The position numbers and the translations under genes are program-made. Positions 1 to 10,857 of a DNA stretch of 64,000 nt are shown here, one piece after another. Source of the stretch: Floccularia luteovirens. Lineage: Eukaryota; Basidiomycota; Agaricomycetes; Agaricales; Squamanitaceae. The stretch lies in NCBI GenBank assembly GCA_009739215.1, contig VSJF01000004.1, positions 186,001 to 250,000 of the forward strand. The letters run 5' to 3'. Numbering within the stretch: position 1 is the first letter of the stretch; each line of letters opens with the position of its first letter. The notes under the pieces were generated by a model. The model saw only the letters and a list, made by a program, of their open reading frames with translations, was not told the DNA's origin and ran no database searches.

Positions 1-642
1 GATTAATTCTGAATGACCAAGTCAACGAAGAAGGCATGCCAAAGGTCAATTATCAATCGACTAACACCACTGCCGAGGAAATATGTATGGACACGACGTC
101 GACTATTGCAAGTAATCCAACTATAACTATATCGACAAGAGCGGGTACACACGACGACTCTGAAACCAACATGACCAGCATATATGACGAGTACGACAAC
201 CAATCACAGTTATCTGCACCCTTAGAACATCTTCCTACCCAAGAAATCCGTGTTCCAGCAATGTATTCATGAAGTAGCAACGCCATCCGTCGTACTTTCC
301 GACTTGGACCTTGAAGTTGCATTCTCCAACCCCGATCCAGGAAACAACACGATAGCATCCTCGGAATCATCAGTGCGATATGAGGGGTATATCATGCCTG
401 TGGATGAAGAACGCGAAATAGCCGCTTTTGAAAGCAAGAAGCGTTTGCGACTAGAGCGGAAGAGGAGGAAGAAAGAAGAAGATGCCGTTGCAAAGGCCAA
501 GGGAGACAATACTGACAGTCCGGACGACACCAGTATAAAGCACCTCTTAGTCGCTGAAGCGCAGGGTTATGCAAGGACTATCGAACTTTTGAATGAACGC
601 GCGAGGTTGCTCACTGAACTTGCCGCCCTCAAGCATTCGTAA
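1..642 (+). CDS. Unknown protein, 3' part only (gene runs in from the left edge)
   Basis: The reading frame is open from base 3 to the TGA at 270-272, and a second frame is open from about 250 to the TAA at 640-642. Both look coding: the first is rich in Thr, Ser and Asn, and the second ends in a strongly basic stretch (ERKRRKKEEDAV) followed by a probable helix with Leu/Ala heptads. The frames differ, so either a very short intron or a 1-nt shift lies near 240-270. A 25-nt GT..AG stretch starting at 250 has the right phase but is too short to trust. The basic-plus-helix end could suggest a bZIP-like or other nuclear protein, but I recognise no family. The start is outside the window. Confidence 0.4.
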
Positions 643-1069
643 CTCTGCTAAAGAGGTCCCATTTCACCGTCCGAAACTTTGGAGATGATGGAGACTCTCC
701 TAACAAGGAGCACACTCATATTACAGACTTTTCGAGGTATATCTATCTCACGAGTTATATCTAGTAAAGAAAAAGCTAACAGGATAAATAGGCCGGCCCC
801 CATTAAATGAACTACGCGACATAATCAGGCCAACTGTGCCTTCTGACTCCACAAAGTTTATTTTGATCGCCAAGCATCGACACAAGTGCGCATCTCCCCC
901 AAGTTACAGTGCCAACAAACCTCGGGTCTGGGGCACACTAAACTCCATCTGATGATTATTGTTTCTTGACATATCTGTCTACTTCGATATCGAAAATCAA
1001 CTCAATCCAAACACAAGCAAAGTTGGTTCTCGATTATATTGCCAGGGTTAAACGTTAAACGTTAAAACC
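643..1069. other. Intergenic, convergent 3' ends
   Basis: No coding signal seen. It lies between the 3' ends of the left-edge gene and the CDK8 gene. Three head-to-tail copies of a 7-nt unit (TTAAACG, the last imperfect) sit at 1048-1068, just beyond the CDK8 stop codon. Nothing else stands out. Confidence 0.5.
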
Positions 1070-2654
1070 TTATCCCATCCTCGCTTTCTTTCTGGTTTGG
1101 CCATGGTTACCATTCCCACTGGTAGCTTGGCCCCCATATGGTCCACCTCCACTCAAACTAGCAAAGCTTGCCGAGCTCCCAGGTTTTGATTGGGACTGGG
1201 CAAATGGAACACCTACACCACCCATACCGCCTTGGTGAGAAGTATTTTGCGCGGGGAGAGGCATCATTGATGGGGCATCGTCGTGTGTTATCCTGCGGTG
1301 TGGGGGGATTTGATGAGTTGGGACACTCTGAAAGGCGCTGGTGTTTCGAGCTATGTGTTAGGGCGTAATATAAACTAAAAGTAAAGTTACTCACTTCCAT
1401 GTAGGCTTTGGATCTTCCTGGAACCATTTATGTCGTATTGCTTCTCTGGCGGTTAATCGATTGTCGGGATCATAGGCAAACAACTGGCGCAGAAGGTCGT
1501 ACCCCAGAGGTGATCTTATACGAGTTTGACACCAGTCAGATAGGCGATTGCTAAAACTAAATAAATAAGTCAGTTAAATTGTTTAATTTACTTCAAAAAA
1601 GGGGAACAAACAGATCAAGCCGTTTCATATTCTGATATTCAGGCATGTCAACAACTCCGGGCCAGTCTTTTTCTTTCTTAATTGTAAGGAACATGATACG
1701 CAGACCAAAGCAGATAATCATTCACCATCTGGTGTTCCCAACACTTCGAATATCTTCAAAAGCTGATCTCTTTGGAAAGGCACGTTCTTCTTTGAGTCAA
1801 GCTTAGCTTCTTCCCCTTTGAAGATAGGCCTCAGGCTAGCTAGCTCAGCCATCACGCATCCGACAGCCCAGCAATCAATGGCCTTGTTATAATGTTTAGC
1901 TCCCATCAAGAGCTCAGGAGCTCGATACCAGATTGTGACAACGACCTTGTCACCTACAAATAGTGGCTGGAGGGGCTGGTATATCAGACGAGCAAGACCT
2001 AGATCACCAATTTTCACCACCCCAGCCGATGTGATAAGAATATTTGCAGGTTTAAGGTCACGATGTAATATGTGGCTTGCGTGCAAGTAGATTAGGCCGT
2101 TGAGTAATTGATAGATCAAAGACTTTAAAACGGCAGAAGGAATTGGGGCTCTAAGTGTTTGGGAGTGGTGATGGATAACTTGCTACAAAGAAATATGAGT
2201 ATATGAGTATTTTTAGCGCCTGTAGAGGCGACGTACAAGAAAATCGTGCTCTGCATATTCAAATACCATATAAATCGATTTATCTTCTAGAATGACCTCT
2301 TTCAAGCATACTATGTTCTCATGATCTATTTCTCTGTTTAACTGAAGGATGGTTAGCTTACTACACGTAATTATTCTGGGGGTAGTGGCGTACAGCGATT
2401 TCGCGTATCGCGCTTTGACTAATCCCTGTGTAAGTCACGACATCTCCCTCCTTGTCTGGTTTGAATTTCTTGATAGCATGTATTCGGCCATCCTCTTCTA
2501 AGCTTTGTGCCTTGTAAACACGACCATAGGTTCCTGATGAAATAAAGCCAAGAATGGTATATTTTGATACCACACTGCGATGGTTTGTATCTCTTTTCAA
2601 GCGATAGACGTACATAGGATCATGCTGTAGAATATTGCTGCGCTCGTCGATCAT
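1070..2654 (-). CDS. SSN3: Cyclin-dependent kinase 8, Mediator kinase-module subunit
   Basis: Kinase of the Mediator CDK8 module, which with cyclin C phosphorylates the RNA polymerase II CTD and transcription factors in the nucleus. Seen in order on the minus strand: a glycine loop ([10 protein letters not shown]), the ATP-binding lysine (HAIKKF), a C-helix SAIREIAV matching the SMSACRE element of CDK8, catalytic [11 protein letters not shown] in place of DFG (CDK8 proteins carry DMG or DLG), [10 protein letters not shown], and a late KHKWF-type helix typical of the family. The C-terminal tail is Gly/Ser-rich and ends in a basic RKKARMG. Several introns split it. The start at 2654 is chosen because CDK8 proteins have only a short N-terminus before the kinase fold; the frame stays open to an ATG at 2816, so a longer start is possible. 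It is head-to-head with CHS5, 206 bp apart. Confidence 0.92.
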
Positions 2655-2860
2655 GGATATGTCTAAACTGTCGAGTTCATTGTTTGCGAAGTTACGCGAC
2701 CATTTGTAAATCTTGTCTGACAGTCTGTGAATGCACAATGTCAATCGTGGGAAGTTTTCTCCGGTTTCGGTGTGAAGGAAAGTGTTCGATTGGTATTGTA
2801 AAAGTTTCAAATCCACAAACTCACAAAATAGCTGTCAGGAAAGCTACCGTGTACCACACA
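2655..2860. promoter_or_regulatory. Shared divergent promoter region, SSN3 / CHS5
   Basis: Only 206 bp separate the two chosen start codons, which point away from each other, so the promoters must overlap. If the longer CDK8 start at 2816 is used the gap falls to 44 bp, which is one reason for preferring the shorter start. No TATA-like motif was convincing. Confidence 0.5.
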
Positions 2861-4472
2861 ATGTCGGGGAAAACCTCACCAGACAGCTTCACCTTTACAG
2901 TGGGGAAGCTTGGTATGTCTGCCAACATACGCGCTTCCATATGATTTCTGACGTGAATGCTTTCTTTCTAGATGCCGGGATGGCCGTACGTGCTCCGATA
3001 AACTAGAATCTGACGTTGGTTGAGTGGTTAATTGGTGCATAACAGATCCTGTTGGGGGAGAGGGCCCATCTCATCGAGTTTCCGTCAATATTGCTGCCAC
3101 CTGGGGCTACAGCAGGCTCGATTGTTAACATTGCCGTTCACCGAAATCACGCAGAAGAGAAAAAACGGGATAGCGATTTTTGGGCTCTACAGGATGAAAT
3201 CTTGCAAGAGTTCGGTATGCATACACCGGAACCTCCACAGTTAATGGTATGTTATAACCGTTCTTTGTGTGGTTCGTACTCAACTGGGGTAGCTGCGTAA
3301 TGTTACGCAAACGTCAGTTACTTTGGAATGGGAACTAGTGAAGCTCGCAGCTGCAAAGTTGCGATCTCTAGATATATACAGGAATGGCCAACGTCTGGCC
3401 GCTATTCCCTCACCTTTGACTAACACGTCTACCAAACTGTCGGGACTGGAAATCAATGCAGAATATTCTTTCCAAATTATCCTCCGCACTTCGGCCGGTA
3501 TCTACCCTTCAAACCTTCTCCGGGTACGCACACATACGATGGCTGATACCTCAGGTATATGCGTATGCTTCGGTAATGTACAGGACTCTGTCTTGCTGGA
3601 GAATGCGAAACTTGCGTTGAGGGAAATGAAAGCGAAATGGAGCGAAAAAATACAGATAGACACCACTCATTTCGTATGCACTACACCTGCTGCTACACCA
3701 ACCGGCGCACAAGTTGTCGGGAGTCAAGGAAGTGTACCTGGGGTGGAATATCAAAGAGCTCTACAATTGAGTATACCTGTCGTCCAACCCCACTGGGTCC
3801 TGGCTTGTCACAGCGAGAAAAAGTGACTTTCTTCTTGTTTCGTCACGATTTGCCTGGAAGCTAATGTTTGAATTCAGAATGGTTCCCATTGCATCGTATT
3901 ATCTCGGAGCAACGCCCAATACGCAAGCCGGGTCTGCAGGTTTTAATCGTCCGATGTCTATGTCGCAAGCGTCACTGCCGCACTCCTCCACTAGTCCACC
4001 TCCAAATCGCTCATCCATGCCTGCTCCCTCACGCTCTACAGGAATGCTACCCAAGAATCCTTCGGCACTAGCTAACTCTGCACGTCCAGGGTTCGACCCG
4101 ACTCCGGAAGAAGCGACACATGAAGCTGATGTCGGGGATGAAGTACAGCTTGAACGTACAGCAAGTGGTAGTAGCACTGAGTCTACGAGAAAAAGTCGAT
4201 CAGGAACAATGAACAGAGATTTCAAATTTCCCCCTGCTAGCCCACCGACACCCCCCAGCGTTCCCAAGAAGAAAGGCAGCATATCTGCTCCCAAACCATC
4301 AGTTGAACCAGATCAAAAGAGCAGCATTGACGAGGAGCGTCAAACAGTGGTTACGCCTCTTAGTATTGAGGTCCCTCCCCCACCTCCGGTGGAGAAAGAG
4401 AGATCTGCCGTTACGCCTATGGATGAAGGGGAGGATGATGTTGGTGATACTGTAGATATTCCTTTAAATTAG
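2861..4472 (+). CDS. CHS5: Exomer subunit Chs5 (FN3 plus BRCT)
   Basis: Scaffold of the exomer coat at the trans-Golgi network, which exports chitin synthase and other cargo to the cell surface. Exons: 2861-2912, 2972-2985, 3046-3246, 3293-3822 and 3878-4472. The spliced N-terminus gives VGKLDAGMA then HLIEFPS, the dimerisation/Arf-binding element of Chs5. An FN3 domain follows, with NVTQTS then LEWELVKL and a SAGIYPS loop, then RTHTMADTSGI, then a BRCT-like fold with the conserved IDTTHFVC and PIVQPHWVLAC (here PVVQPHWVLAC). The last 200 residues are Ser/Pro-rich and acidic with polyproline runs, as usual for Chs5. Intron 2 ends the exon with a complete codon; every junction keeps frame. Identification is secure. 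Confidence 0.95.
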
Positions 4473-4674
4473 TTTTTCGAGTTATACATAATCAGTTTTG
4501 CTGCGTCTCTGATACGCCCAGTTTAATATACCCTACTTATGTGTTCAAACTTTGCGCTAAGTTCAACCAAATGGCTATATAAGGTAATTATTTCCCACAA
4601 CCCCGCGCATTCTTGCCGTCATTACAAGCGCGTGCTTAACCATTGTAATAGGGATAGCTTATCCCAACGTCTTT

Positions 4675-7600
4675 ATGTCTTCACCACCACCGCATGAAGA
4701 GGTAGATCCTCCACCAGAAGAAAAGCAACTAACTCGGAGGTTTACCGCTAGTCCTACCAATATAACTGACGATGAGGAAGATGGAGGTGAGCTTTATGTG
4801 AATGGACATGGAAATAGGGGGGAGGATGAAGCGGTAGAGGCTAGTGAGAACGGCAGTGAAGAGGATCCCGATGAGGACGAGAACGAGGAAGTAGAAGAAG
4901 GCGATGAAGATGAAGACTGAAGACTGAAGACGAAGACGAAGAGGAGGAGGAGGAAGATGAAGATGAAGAAGAGGAGGACGATGAGGAACCCGCGCTGAAG
5001 TACGAGCGAATAACTGGCGCAGTGCCCGAGCTACTAAAGAAAGACTCGGCGTCTGCACTTGCTATATCAAACAAGACAATGGTGACATCTAACTTGGTTC
5101 AGCTTTGAGTTTATTCTTACAAGTATTGTAATAGGCATTGGGAACCCATGCGGGTATCATACATATCCTTGACCTTAGTGGGAATCGCATCAAGTCCTAT
5201 AAACCACATCTTGCGTCCGTCGTTGACATATCTATGGATGAAACCGCTGGATTCGTGGCTACCGCGTCGATCGACGGTAAGTGAATACGGATATGGTAAT
5301 TTATCGCGACCTCATGATATCAACATTGCGTTATACTAGGACAGGTCGTCATTCGTTCCCTTCATACACCAGAATCTTACGCGTTCGACATGAAACGGCC
5401 AATGCGGACAGTCGCGTTGGAACCTAATTTTGCCAAACGTGGAACCCGTGCTATGGTATGTGGTGGTTTGGCTGGGACGCTTGTACTACGGGAGAAAGGG
5501 TGGTTGGGACACAAAGAAACACTGCTTCATTCTGGTGAAGGCTCTATATGGCAAATCAGATGGAAAGGTAGACTAATAGCTTGGGCTAATGATCTGGCAA
5601 GTTCTTTTACATGAAATGACCATGACGTATTGACTAACTTGCTCTCAGGGAGTGAAAATATATGATCATGAGTCTCAAACTCGAATCACATTTATCGACA
5701 GGCCTGCTGAGAGCCCTCGGGCAGACCTATTCAAGTGTACTTTGCATTGGCAAGATGAATCTACTCTGTTAATTGCTTGGGCCGACTACATAAAAGTTGC
5801 GCGTATCCGGGCGAGACCACGGACAACAACAACATCCGCGTCTGCAAACTTACCGCCTCTTCTTGTAGAAATCACCGCTGTATTTCAACTTGATTGCATG
5901 ATGTCCGGGGTTGTCCCTCATCCCACACCGTCGCCCCCTATATCATCCCTAGCACTTGTTCTTAGATCAGATGAACCAAAGCCCCCACCACCTCCAACAT
6001 TAACTTCGTTCCTTATCATTGCTTACGACCCCCCAGATACCTTTAACGATGAACACACCGAAGATCGCGCACTCCAAGCCCGTAAAGTTGCTGACCGTCC
6101 AGAACTACGTATCATCTCTCGCGCAGGTGAAGAACTGGCAGCGGATGCCCTAAGCATCACCGATTATCATCGGTGGGGATGCAATGACTATGTCTTGGCT
6201 AATGTATCAAACGAGGATGATATCGGGATCAAAACTGATGAAAAGCGGAGTTATATTGTAATGAGTCCGAGAGATTTGGTCCTCGTGAAACCCAGAGACA
6301 GGAGAGATCATGTTGCATGGTTGGTGGAACGCAAACGTTATGAAGAAGCTCTTGAGGAAGTTGAACGGATAGAAGCTGAATCAATACCCGGACAGGCTTC
6401 TATCGAAGATGATAGCTTAAAAGCTTCTGAAATTGGTCAGCGGTACATCGAGCATTTGGTCAATGAAGGTTAGTGGGAACTTTTTGCTTTCAAAGTGATT
6501 AAATCAACTAAAGACAAAAAATAGGCGATTTCGTCAAGGCGGCCAAGCTTTGTCCTAAAGTTTGTGCACATGATGCTAAGCGCTGGGAAGACTGGATATT
6601 TGTGTTTGCTGAGAAGCACCAACTTCAGGTAATTATGAATTGATTCTCCGATACATATACCATCACCTTGACGGATATTCTATATGTTAGGCAATTATAC
6701 CATATGTACCAACGGAGTCACCACGTCTTGACCATGTCGTATATGAAATGATTTTCGCTCATTTCTTGACATACGATCGACAGGTAAATTGTCCTTATTG
6801 AACCAAGATAGACTAATTTGACGAGATAATAGGCACTCTTACAAACCATCAAAGATTGGCCCAAAGGGATTTATGATATAGGGGCTGTTATTGTCGCTGT
6901 ACGTGCAGAACTCGATAGAACAGGTTCTACTTCAATGTCTATCTCCTCACCTCCAACTGCTGCACTTTTAATGGAGTGTCTGGCTGAACTGTGCGTCTCG
7001 ACAATCAGTAACCTCAGATTATTTCAATGACATTGGTGATTTTTCCAGATATGTTTCAAATCGCCAACCTGGAAAAGCACTTCCATACTTCCTCCGTCTC
7101 CGGAGACCCAATGTCTTCGATCTTATCAGGGAAAATAACCTTTTCACAGATGTCCAGGATCAAGTCCTTCTCCTTGTCGAGTTCGACCATGAACTCATGG
7201 AAAAGCGTAAACCAGAAACTGGGGAAGGGGGCGCAAACCATAGTGAAGCAATTGAGTTACTCGTGAATAATGTCCACTCGATCCCTGTATGTAAATTCTA
7301 TCTTGGTCTCATTGTATCGTAAAGATTTACGATCTCTTTCACAGATTACAAAGGTTGTTCAGCAACTCCAGACAAGGCCATATTATCTGTTCCTATATCT
7401 CGATGCGCTGGTATATCTGGACCAACATCTTGTCTCCAACTTTGCTAATTTACAAGTATGTATCTCTTCCTATATAACAAATATCATAATAACGTACTAT
7501 AAACAGGTTAAATTGTATGCAGGGTTCGCGGCCTCGCGTCTAATCGATTTTCTCAGAGTGAACAACTACTACAGCCTCGAGATGGTACATTTTCCCGGAC

Positions 7601-8585
7601 GTTATAAGTACAGGACCGCGGCATACTAAATTATTATTATCAAGGCATATGACGTTTGTAAGGAACGAGATTTAGTACCTGAGATGGTCTTTCTCCTCGG
7701 CCGGATGGGCAACAACAAACAAGCCCTGACGCTTATTATCGAACGGCTGGGCGACGTCTATCGTGTGAGTGTTATGTTGTAATTTAAAACCAGTCTTCTA
7801 AATTTGGAGAAAAAAGGCTATCGATTTTGCGAAGGAACAAAACGATGACGATTTGTGGGAAGACCTCCTGAAATATTCAGAGACTCGGCCATGTAAGGAT
7901 TACATATTTCTTCTCCTACGACTAACTATTAATTTTTATACTACCTTGACTAGCTTTTATACGTGGTCTATTAGAGAACGTTGGTGTTGAAATCAGTCCA
8001 ATACGCCTCATTCGCCGGATCAAGAATGGACTTGAGATTCCTGGTCTCAAAGAAGCTTTAATCAAAATTTTGCATGATTTTCATTTGCAAATATCATTAC
8101 TTGAAGGGTGCCAAACGATTTTGAACGGTGATATATCTGAACTCTCCAAGAAGTTGCAAAGGAACCAGGCTGGTGGATTTTTCCTCTCTCGTACGTTTTC
8201 CTATTCCTATAATTTTTCGCACAGTGGATGTTAATTCAGTAATTATCACCTGTTAGCAACAACACGATGTCCGATATGTTCACAGACATTGCAAGAAAAC
8301 CCGCAAAATGTTCTACTGTTATTCTTATGTCATCATGTCGTCCATGCTGCTTGTGCGAATGGTGGCGAGCAGCTGCCGCCGCCTGTCCCAGATATGACAT
8401 TGAGTCGTGCAGGTGGTTCTGGAAGGGGACTCAGCGGAAAGATTGCCTAGTAAGTTTGATTTATATGTTTATAAGATTTTTACACTATATACTGACACTG
8501 CATAAGTGAATCTATGATACGTGCTCGACTACGACAAGGATGTCCGGTGTGTCACAAGCAGGGAGGTGGTCTTATAGTTAGGTAG
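4675..8585 (+). CDS. VPS41: HOPS complex subunit Vps41
   Basis: Subunit of the HOPS tether acting in fusion with the vacuole and in AP-3 vesicle traffic. It has an acidic low-complexity N-terminus, then the conserved ALKYERITG, then a WD-type beta-propeller (GIIHILDLSGN, DISMDETAGFVATASIDG, GVKIYD), a long clathrin-heavy-chain-repeat alpha solenoid (EALEEVERIE, GDFVKAAKLC and on) and a C-terminal RING with CPIC, CHH, H..C and CPVC, ending GGGLIVR. There are more than ten exons. Two oddities: the intron at 5597-5648 starts with GC rather than GT, and the acidic stretch carries an apparent frameshift at 4911-4925. The ATG frame stops at 4918-4920, while the conserved part continues in another frame. 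Apart from this the gene is full length. It is convergent with TAF4. Confidence 0.93.
5597..5648 (+). other. GC-AG intron in VPS41
   Basis: Exon ...GATCTG is followed by GCAAGT and the intron ends TCTCAG before GGAGTG. Only this junction keeps the frame from ANDL into GVKIYD, a conserved part of the propeller. GC-AG introns are a known minor class, and the +3 to +6 bases AAGT fit U1 well, as expected when the T at +2 is replaced. Confidence 0.8.
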
Positions 8586-9081
8586 CCTTACAGTATGCTG
8601 TGGCTTGACCGTATCCAACAGTTCATCAACCAAAACTCCGAAACCCAATACCCAGCAATTGTCCATTCCTCCACTAGCCATTATATCATATACCTTACAG
8701 CTTAACTACATGTTCACATTGTGCTCTGACAATAAGCAGATTTTGGGTTATGGGTCTATCATGACGATTACGGGACTGGGTGGTGTTACCTATAGGTGTA
8801 TGCATAGCTACAGATAAGAATTCACATTTCTGATCGCTTATGTGCTTAGAACCATGATTCAAGGAGATTATTATTTCCCCAGTAAATCTAGTACTTATGT
8901 GTGAAAGATCCTTGCTGTTAGCATTGTGGATTTCTGCTGAAATACACAAGAGCGCATAGGGTGCCCCTCTCAACCCACTACCATGGCCAATCCCCATCAA
9001 ACCCTGCGACCGAAAGAAACAAGACGGGCACCATTAAAATACAGGGCAAGCTATGCGCAAGAAATATATACACCATTCACA
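8586..9081. other. Intergenic, convergent 3' regions of VPS41 and TAF4
   Basis: No coding signal beyond short chance frames. Presumably the two 3' UTRs and poly(A) regions. Confidence 0.5.
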
Positions 9082-10603
9082 TTACACCCACCCTCTGGCT
9101 GCCCCTTTACCACCACCGTGTCCTCTTTCTTTCTCAACTACAAATAGAGCATCTTTCATGGTAACTGTCGTCCGAGTATCTTCTTCAGTACTTGTTGGCG
9201 CAGGAGTCGCTGAAGACGCCTTTTTGACAGGCACATAGGGGCGTGCCCATGAGCTAGTAGTTGAAGCTGGAGTAGCAGTCGTGGTAGGAGCAGTCGTAGT
9301 TGCAGCAGGAGCGGTAGAAATAGCCGCGGTAGTATTAGTAGTAGAAGTAGAAATGTTAACGACAGCAGCAGCTTTTGGTTTGGGAGCAGAGGCGTTTGCT
9401 GCTGTCATCCATGCATATTTGCCACCAAGCCCTGCAGCTTGTGTAGCAACTGCGTTTGACATTTTTTTCCTTACATCTTCTGACATGTTTCTTGCGGTTA
9501 CACCCGGACCCTCCTTTTTTCTCTTCTTTTTAGCCCCTCCTTCACCATCATCCATAGCAGAGTCACCGCCAGCGCCCCCTCCAGAATTCGCAGCCCCATT
9601 GGCTTGCGCAGCGAGTGCGGCAGCATGAGCAGCCGCCAACTCTGTACGTTCTTTTCGCTCTCGACGTACTTTCATCTCCTCTTCTCGCTCAATCCTCTCG
9701 AGTACGGCGAGCTGTTTGGCAACATCGCTACGCACTACAATACTCCACATGGCAGTGCCGTCTTCGTAGAGAGATGCAGGTCGATCGAATTGTGCGTCTG
9801 TCCGATGATATGAAGCCGCTATCATAGCCGTTACAAGGTCTTGAAGGCGCGCGCGAAGTGCAAGTGCAAGATAATTTACACTGTCTTCTGGAATTCGGGA
9901 GACCTTATGTTGGGTTCCTATTGTACGCATAGAGGCGCCGAGAAAGCGTGTATCGAATGCGGGATTAGTTGGTTGTTTGCGTGTTCGATCCTCATATGGC
10001 CGATAAGATTGATGCTGGTCTTGGGACCTTTGTAGAGATTCCTCTTCTGCCTGAGATACAATATGAGAAAGAATCCTAAAGGAGAAATAAGACCAGAAAT
10101 GACCCTCAAATCAACACCAGCACTCCCTAATGCATCATTCAAAGTTGCGATGTCAGCAGTGTCGATATTGTTGCTGGCTTGTATAGCAGGGGCTGCCTGC
10201 CTTGCCGTCGCGTGAATCTGCGCTTGTGCTGTAACTGCAGCATACGGCTGGTAGTGCGTAGGATACGTGGCTTGTGGGTAGTGTGATGTATAAGCCTGAT
10301 AATGCTGGTACGCTGAAGTCCTAAGACAGTGTTTTAACAATGACAACGCTGTCTTGAGTGATTAATATGTTTACGTGGAATGCTGCGACTGCTGTTGAAG
10401 CGCAGGATCTATAGGAATTTCTAACCCCCCCAAACGAAGAAGAATCAAGACCACAACAGTGAACAAGTGTACAATTGCATACGAGCGGTTGACCATTGTG
10501 TAGGCGTATATGTTGTCGTTGGTGTGGACGGTTGAGCTTGAGCTTGTGCCTGCTGCTGTGTTTGAATTTGTGGTTGTGGAGTACTACTTTTTTCTGCTGC
10601 CAT
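9082..10603 (-). CDS. TAF4: TFIID subunit 4 (TAF4)
   Basis: Histone-fold subunit of the general factor TFIID, pairing with TAF12. The start at 10603 gives MAAEKSSTPQ and a Gln/Ala-rich tract. The next exon holds IPIDPALQQQ. Then comes Tyr/Gln-rich sequence, then TLNDALGSAGVDLR joined across an intron to AEEESLQRS. The TAF4 C-terminal domain follows: FDTRFLGASMRTIGTQHKV, EDSVNYLALALRARLQDLV, TAMIAASYHR, DVAKQLAVLERIEREEEM. After that an Ala-rich stretch, a basic KKKRKKEG nuclear-signal-like patch, and a Thr/Ala-rich tail ending in a glycine-rich segment. Domain order and motif spacing match fungal TAF4. It is divergent from the nucleoporin gene, 254 bp away. Confidence 0.92.
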
Positions 10604-10857
10604 TGCACTCTACAGATATTTGAGTGTCCGGGGAGTAAGGACGTGAAGAACCTTGAGTCGCACTCGCCGTGCTCAATGATGAGGAGAGGTGTGACAGGGT
10701 GACAAGGTGACAATTCTTTGCAGGAGCGAGATATAACTTGACTTGAATTGCAACATATCCGAGCTATCAAGCTCCTGGATGACCTGTACGTTGAAGAAAG
10801 TCTTCGTAGTACTTTCTGAAGACGTTTAGTCCAAGCTGAAGTTTCCGCCCATGTACA
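10604..10857. promoter_or_regulatory. Shared divergent promoter region, TAF4 / NUP42-like gene
   Basis: A 254-bp gap between two start codons facing away from each other, so the promoters overlap. I could not assign specific motifs. Confidence 0.4.

Noticed and set aside
1048..1068. Telomere-like TTAAACG repeats
   Set aside because: Only three copies, interstitial, and not the fungal TTAGGG unit.
4787..4929. Intron from GTGAGC (4787) to AAG (4929) to rescue the VPS41 frame
   Set aside because: It has the right phase, but the acceptor AAG lies within a GA-rich repeat with no pyrimidine tract; a repeat-length change is simpler.
9281..9628. 115-codon plus-strand frame
   Set aside because: Antisense shadow of the Ala/Thr-rich TAF4 tail.
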